The notes beneath the pieces are model-generated. The model saw only the letters and a list, made by a program, of their open reading frames with translations. It did not search any database and had not been told where the DNA came from. From Ralstonia insidiosa (GTDB lineage: Bacteria; Pseudomonadota; Gammaproteobacteria; Burkholderiales; Burkholderiaceae): a stretch of 64,000 nt of DNA. The DNA lies in contig NZ_VZPV01000001.1 in the NCBI RefSeq assembly GCF_008801405.1, positions 3,224,001 to 3,288,000 of the forward strand, given 5' to 3'. A program made the translations under genes and the position numbers. Shown here in pieces: positions 35,978-45,436 of the stretch; the stretch's first letter is position 1, and each line of letters begins with the position of its first letter.

Positions 35978-36164
35978 GCGGGTCATGCGAACCATCAAGG
36001 GAGCTGCGAGGAAACGCCCATTCTCGCTGAAATGCACGCAGGCCGGTCGGTGGTCACGCACTTTCACGGGCATCGGGCTGGCCTGCCACCCGGCGAGGGC
36101 TGCATCCGGGCTTCTCCAGGCTCCAAATGTGGCACTGCGCCACGAATATCGGATAATCCCGGTC

Positions 36165-39100
36165 ATGCCCCGCCTGCCACAGCCCCCAGAATCGCCGAAG
36201 TCCGATGGCGGACACGCCAGCACCCTGTCCACCCGCCGGACAGGCCTGCGCGCCGTCAGCGCCACCTGGGCATGGATCGCGCGGCTGGCCGGCAAGATCG
36301 TCGGCGGCGTTCTTGCCTGCATCCGCGCGCCGATCTGGCGCAAGCTGTGGCGCATCCTGTGGAAAACGGTGGTCGCACTGGTCGTCCTGGCCATGGTCGG
36401 CATGGTGCTGGTGCGCTTTGTCTTGTGGCCGCGCGTGAGCGTGGCACGCGAATGGATGGAGCGCGAGGCGTCGAGCGCACTGCACGCCAACGTCGGCATC
36501 GGCTCGCTGGAAACCTATTGGGAAGGCTGGCACCCTGCCTTCCGCGCGCAGCGCATCGAAGCGCTTGACACCGCCGGCCGCCAGACCTTTGCCGTGCAGG
36601 ACGTGCAGGCGCGGCTGTCGTGGCGTTCGCTGCTGCGCATGCAGATCACGTTTGCCGCGCTGCACGCCAGCCGCGCCGACGTGCTGGTCCGCCGCACGCC
36701 CGAGGGTGCCCTGCTCGTAGCCGGCATGCCGCTTGGCCCCGACACCGGTGGTGACAGCAACTTCTTCGACCAACTGCTCTCCCAGGGCGACATCGACTTC
36801 CGCGAGGGCGCTGTGCGCTGGCTCGACGAGCAGCAGAAGCTGCCCGAAGTGGCACTGGGCAATGTGCACGTTCAATTGCGCAGCGGCCCGACCCGCCACC
36901 GGCTGGACGCCAGCGGCACTTCGCCCAGCCTCTTCAACGGCGTGATCAAGCTGCACGCCGATTTCCGCCATGAACTGCTGGCCCGCCCGGGCGATTGGCG
37001 ACACTGGCATGGCCAGGCCAACTGGCAGATCGACACGCTGCAGCTGGCCGCAGTGCAACGCTATGTGCCGCTGATGGCGGCCGCCAAGAGCGGCACCATC
37101 AGTTCAGACGGCTCGGTGGAGTTTGCCCACGGCGTCTTCACGCGCAGCCAGGCGCGGCTGACCGGCCAGCAGCTCGACCTGCAGATCCGGAAAGATCTCG
37201 ACCCGCTCCAGCTGCGCAGCCTGCAGGCGCTCGCCACGCAGCAGCGCACCGCAAACGGCGAACACACACTGCGCATCGACACGCTGCTCTGGCAGCCGCT
37301 GAACCTGCCCGCCCAACCGGCGCCCGCGCCCGAACTGGCAGGCCCCGGCATCGAAGCCCCGGCCAACCCGGCCGGCACGCCACGCGGGCTGCGCAACGCA
37401 AGCGTCGGCTGGGCCCTGGATACACGCAACGAGCTGCGCAGTCTGCAGGTGAAGGCCACAACGCTGGATTTGACCGATCTGCGCAGCATTGCCACCGCCA
37501 TGCCGCTGCCCGCCGGTGTGCTGGAGCCGTTGCGCGCCAAGCAGCCCGCCGGCCGCATCGACGATCTCGACATCAACTGGCAGCGCGATGTCTCCCGCTG
37601 GCGGCCAAATACGCCAGCGCCGGTGCACTTCACAGGGCGCGCCACGCTGCGGCAGGTGTCCTTCGGGCCCGGCGCACTGCCCGTCGTGCCGGCCGGCCAC
37701 CACCCCGAGCCGGCCGTGCCCGGCGTTGAGAACCTCTCCGGCAACGCCGTCTTCTCTGACCAGGATGGGACACAGCGGGGCACGCTGCGCATCGATTCCT
37801 CCGATACCGCCCTGCTCCTGCCCGGCCTCTTCGATGAAGCACGGGTGCCGCTGGACCGCCTGCAAGGCACCTTCAACTGGACGTATCGCAAGCAGGAACT
37901 GATCGTCAGCAGCGACAACCTGACGCTCTCCAATGGCGATCTGTCGGCCCGGTTTGCGGGCAGCTACCGCCATGCGCCGGACACCAGCCATGTCGGCACC
38001 ATCGACCTGAAGGGCACGCTGGAGCGCGCCACCGTCACACGTGTGCCGCGCTATCTGCCGCTGTCCGTCGGGCCGCACACGCGCGAGTACCTGGCGGGCG
38101 CCCTGCAAGGCGGCATCGCCAGTGACGTCACCCTTGTCCTGACCGGCGACCTGTACGACTTCCCGTACCGCCCGCCGCACAAGGGCGTGTTCCGCGTCGA
38201 GGTGCCCGTCAAGGACGTGACCTACCAGCCGGCCCCCGCGGATGCCTCGCACCCGACCGGCTGGCCCGCATTCACCGATACCGAAGGCACGGTTGTGTTC
38301 GACGGGCCATCGATGTCGTTCAAGGTGGCGCGCGCCAAAGTTGCCGACGTGACCTTGACCGACGTGAGCGGCACCCTGCCCGACATGGGCGACCACCATC
38401 CGCTGCTCACCATCGACGGCCATGCCGATGGCGCCACGCAAAGCTTCCTGCAGTACATCGAGGCCAGCCCGGTTAGTGGCTGGATCGGCCACTTCACCAA
38501 AGATGCGCGCGCGCAAGGCAACGCCGCGCTCGCGCTCAAGCTCGACCTGCCGCTCAACGAAATGCACACGGCCCGTGCCCAGGGCAGCGTGACCTTCCTG
38601 CGCAACGACATCACGCTGATCCCGCAGGCGCCACCACTGACCGACGTGACCGGGGCGCTCACCTTCACGCACAAGGGCATCGGCTTTGATAACCTGCGTG
38701 CCCGCTTTGCCGGCGGCGAGATTCGCCCGACCGGCGGCACCGCGCCTGACGGCACGATCCGCATCCAGGTCGCCGGCACCGCCTCGGCCCAGGGCTTGCG
38801 TGAAACCACGCCGGAAGGCAGCCCCATCGCCGCCATTGCCCGCACACTGGACGGCAGTGCCCCGTACAGCGCCACCATCAGCGTCAAGCAGCATCGGCCC
38901 GTCATCCAGGTGCAATCCGACCTGACGCCAATGACGGTGCGCCTGCCCGCACCGCTGAACAAGGCCGCCGGCCAGCCGCTGCCGGTGCGCTTCGACATGC
39001 AGCCGCTGGCGGCCAACAACGCACTCGACGAAGTCACGCTGCAGATCGGCAACATTGCCTCCGCGCGCTACGAACTGCGCAGCAACGGCAACGGCACCGA

Positions 39101-40439
39101 AGTGCTCCGCGGCGGCATCGGCGTGCGCCAGCCCGTGCCGCAACCCACCGAGGGCGTGCAGGCCAACCTGACGCTGGACCGGCTCGACGTCGATGCCTGG
39201 CGCCAGATCTTCGCCACGCCGGCGGGTGAGAAAAGCGCCGCGCAATCGGCTTCCGATCATGCTGCCGCCAGCGCCGCCGGTAGCCACAACGCCTACCTGC
39301 CCACCCGCCTGAGTGGGCGCGCGCAGACGCTGCGCATCCTCGGCCGTGATTTCAGCAGCGTCAGCGTCGATGCCACGCGCGATGGCGCCAACTGGCAATC
39401 GACCATTGATTCGCGCGAGATCGCCGGCACCACGCGCTGGCACGCAGAGAGCGCCGCCGTGCCCTTCGGTGAGCTGACGATGCGCCTGTCCCGCATGAAC
39501 ATTCCCGATGCGCAGGAAGAGACCGCGCTGACCGAGTCCCTGGCCAGCAGCTCGCAGGAAATTCCGTCGCTCGACCTCGTGGCCGACAAGTTCGACCTGC
39601 GCGGCAAGGCGCTCGGCAAGCTGGAGATCAAGGCACGCAGCCAGATCACCGACGGCGCGCCGGTGTGGACGCTGGAGACACTCAAGATTGAGCAGCCGGC
39701 CGCCACGCTCACTGCGCGCGGCACGTGGCGCATTCCGCGCCGTCTGCGCGGCGGTGGCGATGATCCGGAGCGCCGCACCCTGCTCGACTTCAACCTCGAC
39801 CTGCGCGACACCGGCGACCTGCTGCAGAAGATGGGCTTGGCCAAGGTGATCGACGGTGCCAAGGGCAAGTTTGAAGGCCGCGTGGTGTGGCGCGGCTCGC
39901 CCATGTCGATCGACTACCCGACGCTCAACGGCCGCATGGCGCTGAACCTGGAGCGCGGGCAGTTCCTGCCGGTCGACCCGGGCCTGGCCAAGCTGGCCGG
40001 TGTGCTGAGCCTGCAGGGCCTGCTGCACTTCGCCACCGACCTGCGCAGCGCCACCGGCCGCGGTACGCCGTTCGAGAGTGTGGCTGCCACCGGCAGCATC
40101 GCCGGCGGCGTCGCCCGCACGGAAGATTTCACGGTCAAGGGCCCGCAGTTCCAGGTGGCGATGCAGGGCTCGGCCAACATCCTCGATGAAACACAGGATC
40201 TGCACGTGAAGGTCACGCCCAAGGTGGACGCCACATCGGCGTCGCTGGCCGCGGCGTTCATCAACCCGGCCATCGGGCTGGGCACGCTGGCCGCACAGCT
40301 GGTCCTGGGCGACCAACTGTCGAAGGCATTCGCTACGCAGTACCACGTCACAGGAAGCTGGGCCAATCCGAAGATCGACAAGGTCGCGTCCAGTTCAGGC
40401 ACAGGCGCAGGCAGCCATTCCGAAACCTCGGCAAAATAG
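36165..40439 (+). CDS. yhdP: YhdP/AsmA-like phospholipid transport family protein
   Basis: 1424-aa envelope protein of the YhdP family (large AsmA-like proteins thought to bridge the periplasm and carry phospholipids to the outer membrane). After a Pro/Arg-rich start, one inner-membrane segment (VVALVVLAMVGMVLVRFVLW) is followed by a very long periplasmic beta-strand-rich region. The region carries repeated AsmA-type stretches such as GNVHVQL, GTFNWTYRKQELIVSSDNL and FEGRVVWRGSPMSIDYPTLNG. C-terminal VKVTPKVDATSASLAAAFINP and LVLGDQLSKAFATQYHVTGSW are typical. The ATG at 36165 is chosen as the first that precedes the membrane segment without excess. The gene is divergent from glnE. Confidence 0.88.
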   Translation: MPRLPQPPESPKSDGGHASTLSTRRTGLRAVSATWAWIARLAGKIVGGVLACIRAPIWRKLWRILWKTVVALVVLAMVGMVLVRFVLWPRVSVAREWMEREASSALHANVGIGSLETYWEGWHPAFRAQRIEALDTAGRQTFAVQDVQARLSWRSLLRMQITFAALHASRADVLVRRTPEGALLVAGMPLGPDTGGDSNFFDQLLSQGDIDFREGAVRWLDEQQKLPEVALGNVHVQLRSGPTRHRLDASGTSPSLFNGVIKLHADFRHELLARPGDWRHWHGQANWQIDTLQLAAVQRYVPLMAAAKSGTISSDGSVEFAHGVFTRSQARLTGQQLDLQIRKDLDPLQLRSLQALATQQRTANGEHTLRIDTLLWQPLNLPAQPAPAPELAGPGIEAPANPAGTPRGLRNASVGWALDTRNELRSLQVKATTLDLTDLRSIATAMPLPAGVLEPLRAKQPAGRIDDLDINWQRDVSRWRPNTPAPVHFTGRATLRQVSFGPGALPVVPAGHHPEPAVPGVENLSGNAVFSDQDGTQRGTLRIDSSDTALLLPGLFDEARVPLDRLQGTFNWTYRKQELIVSSDNLTLSNGDLSARFAGSYRHAPDTSHVGTIDLKGTLERATVTRVPRYLPLSVGPHTREYLAGALQGGIASDVTLVLTGDLYDFPYRPPHKGVFRVEVPVKDVTYQPAPADASHPTGWPAFTDTEGTVVFDGPSMSFKVARAKVADVTLTDVSGTLPDMGDHHPLLTIDGHADGATQSFLQYIEASPVSGWIGHFTKDARAQGNAALALKLDLPLNEMHTARAQGSVTFLRNDITLIPQAPPLTDVTGALTFTHKGIGFDNLRARFAGGEIRPTGGTAPDGTIRIQVAGTASAQGLRETTPEGSPIAAIARTLDGSAPYSATISVKQHRPVIQVQSDLTPMTVRLPAPLNKAAGQPLPVRFDMQPLAANNALDEVTLQIGNIASARYELRSNGNGTEVLRGGIGVRQPVPQPTEGVQANLTLDRLDVDAWRQIFATPAGEKSAAQSASDHAAASAAGSHNAYLPTRLSGRAQTLRILGRDFSSVSVDATRDGANWQSTIDSREIAGTTRWHAESAAVPFGELTMRLSRMNIPDAQEETALTESLASSSQEIPSLDLVADKFDLRGKALGKLEIKARSQITDGAPVWTLETLKIEQPAATLTARGTWRIPRRLRGGGDDPERRTLLDFNLDLRDTGDLLQKMGLAKVIDGAKGKFEGRVVWRGSPMSIDYPTLNGRMALNLERGQFLPVDPGLAKLAGVLSLQGLLHFATDLRSATGRGTPFESVAATGSIAGGVARTEDFTVKGPQFQVAMQGSANILDETQDLHVKVTPKVDATSASLAAAFINPAIGLGTLAAQLVLGDQLSKAFATQYHVTGSWANPKIDKVASSSGTGAGSHSETSAK

Positions 40440-40444
40440 GCACC

Positions 40445-41314
40445 ATGACTTCCACGACCGTTGCTCCCGCCCACGCCGCATCCGGCTCCGGTATGCCCTT
40501 TGAGGCACCTTTCCGTGTCGCCGCCATCCAGACGGTGACGAGTGTCGAGGTGGACGCCAACCTGGCGCGCGCCGATGCGCTGCTCGCCGAGGCCGCCGCC
40601 CAAGGCGCGCAACTGGCGCTGCTGCCCGAATATTTCTGCAAGATGGGCCGCAAGGACAGCGACAAGGTCGCCATCCGCGAGGATGACCAGAATGGCCCCA
40701 TCCAATCGTTCCTGGCCGATGCCGCGCGCCGCCACAAGCTATGGCTCGTCGGCGGTACCTTGCCGATGTGGTGCGAGGACGAACAGCGCGTGCGCAATAC
40801 GTCGCTCGCCTACAACCCGGCCGGCGTGCGCGTGGCGCGCTACGACAAAATCCACCTGTTCAACTTCGTGCGCGGCGAAGAGCGCTACGACGAAGCCCGC
40901 ACCATCGAGCCCGGTGCCACGCCGGTGGCCTTTGATGCGCCGTGCGGGCGCGTGGGCATGTCGGTGTGCTACGACCTGCGCTTTCCAGAGCTGTACCGTG
41001 CGCTGTCAGCGCAGGGCAACCTGAACTTGATTCTGATGCCGGCGGCCTTCACCTACGTGACGGGCGCCGCGCACTGGGAAATCCTGCTGCGCGCCCGCGC
41101 CATCGAGAACCAGTGTTACGTGCTCGCTGCCGCACAGGGCGGGCGCCATGAAAACGGCCGCCGCACCTGGGGCCATTCCATGCTGGTCGACCCGTGGGGC
41201 GAAGTCATCGCCGCATTGCCTGAAGGCGAAGGCGTGGTCGTCGGCGACATGGACCCGGCCCGCCTGGCACAAGTGCGCCAGGACTTGCCGGCGTTGAAAC
41301 ACCGTGTGATGTAA
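40445..41314 (+). CDS. Carbon-nitrogen hydrolase (Nit-type amidase, deaminated glutathione amidase-like)
   Basis: 289-aa nitrilase-superfamily amidase with a complete catalytic triad: Glu62 (LLPEYFCKMGR), Lys135 (YDKIHLFNFV) and Cys175 (MSVCYDLRFPELYR). The Nit1-like sequence around the Cys fits enzymes that hydrolyse deaminated glutathione or omega-amides; which substrate is used is inference. It begins 5 bp after the yhdP stop and is followed 30 bp later by tldD. This order (yhdP, nitrilase, tldD) is a known proteobacterial neighbourhood. Confidence 0.9.
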   Translation: MTSTTVAPAHAASGSGMPFEAPFRVAAIQTVTSVEVDANLARADALLAEAAAQGAQLALLPEYFCKMGRKDSDKVAIREDDQNGPIQSFLADAARRHKLWLVGGTLPMWCEDEQRVRNTSLAYNPAGVRVARYDKIHLFNFVRGEERYDEARTIEPGATPVAFDAPCGRVGMSVCYDLRFPELYRALSAQGNLNLILMPAAFTYVTGAAHWEILLRARAIENQCYVLAAAQGGRHENGRRTWGHSMLVDPWGEVIAALPEGEGVVVGDMDPARLAQVRQDLPALKHRVM

Positions 41315-41344
41315 GCCAACCGAATTTCTTTGCGAGAACTCACC

Positions 41345-42808
41345 ATGAACGCAGGCGACATCGCCATCCAGAATCTGTCCATCGCGCGCCGTGTGCTGCT
41401 CGATCCGTACGGCCTCGATGAAGCGCACCTGCAGCGCGCGCTGGCCGACATCTTCACGCACCGTGTGGACTACGCGGACCTCTACTTCCAGTACACGCGC
41501 AACGAGGCGTGGAGCCTGGAAGAAGGCATCGTCAAGTCCGGCAGCTTCAGCATCGACCAGGGTGTGGGCGTGCGCGCCGTCTCGGGCGACCGCACCGCGT
41601 TTGCCTACTCCGACGACATCAGCCTGCCCGCGCTGATGCAAGCCGCCGGTGCCACGCGCACCATCGGCAAGGCCGGCTCTGGCCGCGTCAAGGTGGCGAA
41701 CAGCCTGGTCAGCGGCCCGAGCGGCCATTCGCTGTATGCACCGAACGACCCGCTCGATTCGATGACGGCCTCCGAAAAGGTCGCCCTGCTCGAGCGCATC
41801 GAAAAGCTCGCCCGCGCCAAAGACCCACGCGTGGTGCAGGTCATGGCCGGCCTGGCCGGTGAATACGACGTGATGCTGGTCGCACGCAGCGACGGCGTGA
41901 TCGCCGCCGACGTACGCCCGCTGGTACGCATCTCCGTCACCGTCATCGCCGAGCAGAACGGGCGCCGCGAAATGGGCAGCTCCGGCGGCGGCGGCCGCTA
42001 TGCGTACGGCTACTTCACCGACGACCTGCTGCGCGAATACGTGGACGAAGCGGTCTCCTCCGCACTCGTCAACCTGGAAGCCAAGCCGGCACCGGCCGGC
42101 ACCATGACCGTCGTGCTCGGCCCGGGCTGGCCCGGCGTGCTGCTGCACGAAGCCATCGGCCACGGGCTGGAAGGCGACTTCAACCGCAAGGGCTCGTCGG
42201 CGTTCTCCGGCCGCATGGGCGAACGCGTGGCGGCCAAAGGCGTCACCGTGGTGGATGACGGGACGCTGGCCAATCGCCGCGGCTCGCTCAACCTCGACGA
42301 CGAGGGCAACCCCACGCAGTGCAACACGCTCATCGAAGACGGCATCCTCACCGGCTACATGCAGGACACGCTCAACGCGCGCCTGATGAAGATGCCCGTG
42401 ACCGGCAACGCCCGCCGCGAAAGCTACGCCGCCCTGCCGATGCCGCGCATGACCAACACCTACATGCTCGGCGGCGACAAGGACCCGCAGGAGATCATCG
42501 CCAGCGTGAAGAAGGGGCTGTATGCGGTCAACTTCGGCGGTGGCCAGGTCGACATCACCAACGGCAAGTTTGTGTTCTCCGCCAGCGAGGCCTACATGAT
42601 CGAGGACGGCAAGATCACCTACCCCGTCAAGGGCGCCACGCTGGTCGGCAGCGGCCCGGAATCGCTCAAGCACGTGACCATGATCGGCAACGACATGCGC
42701 CTCGATTCGGGTATCGGCGTGTGCGGCAAGGAAGGCCAGAGCGTACCGGTAGGCGTCGGCCAACCGACCCTGCGCATGGAGAACATGACGGTGGGCGGGA
42801 CGGCGTAA
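41345..42808 (+). CDS. tldD: Metalloprotease TldD
   Basis: Zinc-dependent peptidase subunit that pairs with TldE/PmbA; known roles include processing of modified peptides and CcdA degradation. The 487-aa product has the HExxxH zinc motif beginning at His268 (LLHEAIGHGLEGDF). The C-terminal conserved VDITNGKFVFSASEAYMIEDG and GVCGKEGQSVPVGVGQPTLR, with the metal-ligand Cys, are present. I chose the ATG at 41345. The partner pmbA is not in this window. Confidence 0.97.
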   Translation: MNAGDIAIQNLSIARRVLLDPYGLDEAHLQRALADIFTHRVDYADLYFQYTRNEAWSLEEGIVKSGSFSIDQGVGVRAVSGDRTAFAYSDDISLPALMQAAGATRTIGKAGSGRVKVANSLVSGPSGHSLYAPNDPLDSMTASEKVALLERIEKLARAKDPRVVQVMAGLAGEYDVMLVARSDGVIAADVRPLVRISVTVIAEQNGRREMGSSGGGGRYAYGYFTDDLLREYVDEAVSSALVNLEAKPAPAGTMTVVLGPGWPGVLLHEAIGHGLEGDFNRKGSSAFSGRMGERVAAKGVTVVDDGTLANRRGSLNLDDEGNPTQCNTLIEDGILTGYMQDTLNARLMKMPVTGNARRESYAALPMPRMTNTYMLGGDKDPQEIIASVKKGLYAVNFGGGQVDITNGKFVFSASEAYMIEDGKITYPVKGATLVGSGPESLKHVTMIGNDMRLDSGIGVCGKEGQSVPVGVGQPTLRMENMTVGGTA

Positions 42809-42965
42809 TCGCCACAAAGCCGTCGTTTTGATGCCGCAGGCCCGGAAAACCCGCGCTTGCGGCGCTCAGAAAAAGCGGCTATAAAGACGGTTCGATTGGT
42901 GCGGCGCGGTAGTTGCAGTCACCCGCGCTTCCCTGATTTTTGTTGCAGCACTTAGCATTCTCTCC

Positions 42966-43049
42966 ATGTCCTTCGCCAAGTTTTTTTACTTTTACTTTTG
43001 GCATCTCGCACCGCTGGCGGAAGGAGAGGGGCGCTTGCAGCAAAAATAA
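42966..43049 (+). CDS. Aromatic-rich attenuator leader peptide for aroG (27 aa)
   Basis: ATG TCC TTC GCC AAG is followed by codons for Phe-Phe-Tyr-Phe-Tyr-Phe-Trp (42981-43001), then HLAPLAEGEGRLQQK and stop. Seven consecutive aromatic codons upstream of a DAHP synthase gene, with mutually exclusive hairpins just downstream, are the hallmark of ribosome-mediated attenuation. The ribosome-binding site is weak (no clear purine tract before the ATG). Expected sensing: low charged tRNA-Phe/Tyr/Trp stalls the ribosome and allows aroG transcription. Confidence 0.85.
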   Translation: MSFAKFFYFYFWHLAPLAEGEGRLQQK

Positions 43050-43099
43050 AAGCACCCAGCAGATACCGAAAACCGCCAGCGACCCTGGCGGTTTTTTTT
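43012..43099 (+). promoter_or_regulatory. aroG attenuator: antiterminator segment plus intrinsic terminator
   Basis: Terminator: AACCGCCAG (43071-43079), loop CGACC, CTGGCGGTT (43085-43093), with an eight-T run (43092-43099). Antiterminator: CGCTGGCGG (43012-43020), inside the leader reading frame, is exactly complementary to CCGCCAGCG (43073-43081), the 5' arm of the terminator. A ribosome stalled on the aromatic codons leaves 43012-43020 free to pair and blocks the terminator. A ribosome reaching the stop at 43049 covers or passes it, and the terminator forms. Confidence 0.85.
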
Positions 43100-43194
43100 C
43101 GCCCTGTCACCTGCCCCACCCCGGCACCGACGCGAAACATGATCCGAACACAGTAGACGTTTCCAATACGAACAAGACACCCCAGGAGCTTTCC

Positions 43195-44274
43195 ATGCCG
43201 AAGAACACCGATGATTTGCGCATTCGCGAACTCAAAGAGCTGACGCCGCCGTCACATCTGATTCGTGAATTCCCGTGCAGCGATGCCGTTTCCGACCTGA
43301 TCTACCAAAGCCGGAACGCGATGCACCGCATCCTGCACGGCATGGACGACCGCCTGATCGTCATCATCGGCCCCTGCTCCATCCACGACACCAAGGCCGC
43401 GATGGACTACGCCCGCCGCCTGGTCGAGCAGCGCGAGCGCTTCAAGAATGAGCTGGAAATCGTCATGCGCGTGTACTTCGAAAAGCCGCGCACCACGGTC
43501 GGCTGGAAGGGCCTGATCAACGATCCGCACATGGATGGCAGCTTCAAGATCAACGACGGCCTGCGCACCGCGCGCGAGCTGCTGATGAACATCAACGAGC
43601 TGGGCCTGCCCGCCGGCACCGAATACCTCGACGTGATCAGCCCGCAGTACATCGCTGACCTGGTGAGCTGGGGCGCGATCGGTGCGCGTACGACGGAATC
43701 CCAAGTGCACCGCGAGCTGGCTTCCGGCCTGTCGTGCCCGGTCGGCTTCAAGAACGGCACCGACGGCAACGTGAAGATCGCCGTGGACGCCATCAAGGCC
43801 GCATCGCAGCCGCACCACTTCCTGTCGGTCACCAAGGGCGGCCATTCGGCCATCGTGTCGACGGCGGGCAACGAGGATTGCCACATCATCCTGCGCGGCG
43901 GCAAGGCACCCAACTATGACGCCGCCAGCGTGCAGGAAGCCTGCGACGCCATCTCCAAGTCGGGCCTGGCCGCGCGCCTGATGATCGACGCCTCGCACGC
44001 CAACAGCAGCAAGAAACACGAGAACCAGATCCCGGTGTGCGAAGACATCGGCCGCCAGATGGCAGCGGGCGACAACCGCATCGTCGGCGTGATGGTGGAA
44101 TCGCACATCAACGCCGGCCGCCAGGACCACGTACAAGGCACGCCGGTGTCCGACCTCGCCTACGGCCAGAGCGTGACTGACGCCTGCATCGGCTGGGACG
44201 ATTCGTTGAAGGTGCTGGAAACGCTGGCCGACGCGGTACGCAAGCGCCGCCTGGTGCCGGGCAGCGGCAACTAA
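43195..44274 (+). CDS. aroG: 3-Deoxy-7-phosphoheptulonate (DAHP) synthase, class I
   Basis: First committed step of the shikimate pathway: phosphoenolpyruvate plus erythrose 4-phosphate to DAHP. The 359-aa product matches AroG/AroF-type enzymes: IIGPCSIHDTKAAMDYA, VMRVYFEKPRTTVGWKG, DPHMDGSFKINDGL, GARTTESQVHRELASG, LRGGKAPNYD and IDASHANSSKKHENQ. Which amino acid feedback-inhibits it cannot be read with certainty. The ATG at 43195 follows AGGAG by 7 nt; the longer open frame begins in the leader region and is not used. Transcription is controlled by the upstream attenuator. Confidence 0.97.
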   Translation: MPKNTDDLRIRELKELTPPSHLIREFPCSDAVSDLIYQSRNAMHRILHGMDDRLIVIIGPCSIHDTKAAMDYARRLVEQRERFKNELEIVMRVYFEKPRTTVGWKGLINDPHMDGSFKINDGLRTARELLMNINELGLPAGTEYLDVISPQYIADLVSWGAIGARTTESQVHRELASGLSCPVGFKNGTDGNVKIAVDAIKAASQPHHFLSVTKGGHSAIVSTAGNEDCHIILRGGKAPNYDAASVQEACDAISKSGLAARLMIDASHANSSKKHENQIPVCEDIGRQMAAGDNRIVGVMVESHINAGRQDHVQGTPVSDLAYGQSVTDACIGWDDSLKVLETLADAVRKRRLVPGSGN

Positions 44275-44306
44275 GCCCACACGCTGCATCAACGTGATTT
44301 GAGAAG

Positions 44307-44330
44307 GGACGCCTGCGGGCGTCCTTTTTT
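44307..44330 (+). terminator. Intrinsic terminator after aroG
   Basis: GGACGCC (44307-44313), loop TGCG, GGCGTCC (44318-44324), then six T residues. It ends the aroG transcript. Confidence 0.93.
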
Positions 44331-44451
44331 GTTGTCCGCTGCACAAAGCGCCGGATATATAACAAATGTGAGCAAAAGACATCAAAGTCACACAAGTGCG
44401 TTGTCTTTGACATATCGTAGGAGGATTCCCCTGCCCACCCCGGAGGCAACC

Positions 44452-45366
44452 ATGGCAGACACCCTGGCGGACACCGCCGTCAATACCGCCGTCACCACGG
44501 CAAGCAAGTACCAGGCGATCGTGGAGCAGTACGCCGCTGATGTCGGCATGAAGATCCTCGGCGCCATCGTCTTCTGGGTGGTTGGGCGCTGGTTGATCAA
44601 CCTGGCCGTGCGCCTGGTGGAAAACTCCCTGGGCCGGCAGAAGGTCGACCCCACCGTGCTGCGCTATGTCGGCTCGATCATCACCGTCACGTTGAACGTG
44701 CTGCTGGTGATCGGCATCCTGGGCTACTTCGGTATCCAGACGACGACGTTCGCGGCGCTGATTGCGGCGGCCGGCGTGGCCATCGGCATGGCGTGGTCGG
44801 GCCTGCTGTCGAACTTTGCAGCGGGTGCGTTCCTGATCGTGCTGCGGCCGTTCAAGGTGGGCGACTTTGTGACGGCTGGCGGCACCACAGGCACGATCAA
44901 GGAGATCGGCCTGTTTGCCACGACCATCAACACGCCGGACAACGTGATCACCATTGTCGGCAATGGCAAGATCTTCGCCGACACGATCCAGAACTACACC
45001 TCCAACCCGTTCCGCCGCGTCGAGTTGAAGGCGCAACTGGCCGGCAGCGCCGACCACCGTGCCGCCATCGCGCTGCTCAAGGAAAAAATCGCGGCCATCC
45101 CCAACGTGCTGGCCGATCCGGCGGTCGACGTGGAGATTCTGGAGTTCAACCTGGTCGGACCGGTGCTGGCGGTACGCCCGTACACGCACAACGACAACTA
45201 CTGGCAGGTCTACTTCGACACCAACCGCACGATCAAGGAAGCGCTGGCCGAAGGCGGCTTCCCGGCGCCGACGCCGTCGCAAGCCCTGACCATCACGACG
45301 CCGGGCCAGCTGGCAGGCCTGACCGCCGTGGCACAGAGCACCACAACGCCAACGAGCGTGAACTGA
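44452..45366 (+). CDS. mscS: Small-conductance mechanosensitive channel (MscS family)
   Basis: Inner-membrane channel that opens on membrane tension to release solutes after osmotic downshock. The 304-aa product has three membrane segments (about residues 30-55, 75-95 and 100-130). The pore-lining third is Gly/Ala-rich (FAALIAAAGVAIGMAWSGLLSNFAAGAFLI), followed by RPFKVGDFVTAGGTTGTIKEIGLF and the cytoplasmic vestibule domain. The length is close to E. coli MscS (286 aa). The ATG at 44452 follows GGAGG by 5 nt. Confidence 0.95.
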   Translation: MADTLADTAVNTAVTTASKYQAIVEQYAADVGMKILGAIVFWVVGRWLINLAVRLVENSLGRQKVDPTVLRYVGSIITVTLNVLLVIGILGYFGIQTTTFAALIAAAGVAIGMAWSGLLSNFAAGAFLIVLRPFKVGDFVTAGGTTGTIKEIGLFATTINTPDNVITIVGNGKIFADTIQNYTSNPFRRVELKAQLAGSADHRAAIALLKEKIAAIPNVLADPAVDVEILEFNLVGPVLAVRPYTHNDNYWQVYFDTNRTIKEALAEGGFPAPTPSQALTITTPGQLAGLTAVAQSTTTPTSVN

Positions 45367-45388
45367 TCCACGCGTCCGCAAGAAGCAA

Positions 45389-45417
45389 ACGGCCCGGTGC
45401 AACGACCGGGCCGTTTT
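45389..45417. terminator. Bidirectional terminator between mscS and pduO-type gene
   Basis: ACGGCCCGGT (45389-45398), loop GCAACG, ACCGGGCCGT (45405-45414), then TTTTGTTTT on the plus strand. The gene on each side points toward it. Confidence 0.9.
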
Positions 45418-45436
45418 GTTTTGGCGTCGACGGTAA

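Noticed and set aside
37104..40346. 1080-codon minus-strand frame opposite yhdP
   Set aside because: Mirror of the real YhdP coding sequence; no domain or ribosome-binding site.
42940..43194. N-terminal extension of aroG by 85 codons
   Set aside because: The frame crosses the attenuator terminator; the ATG at 43195 has a good AGGAG and gives the normal protein length.
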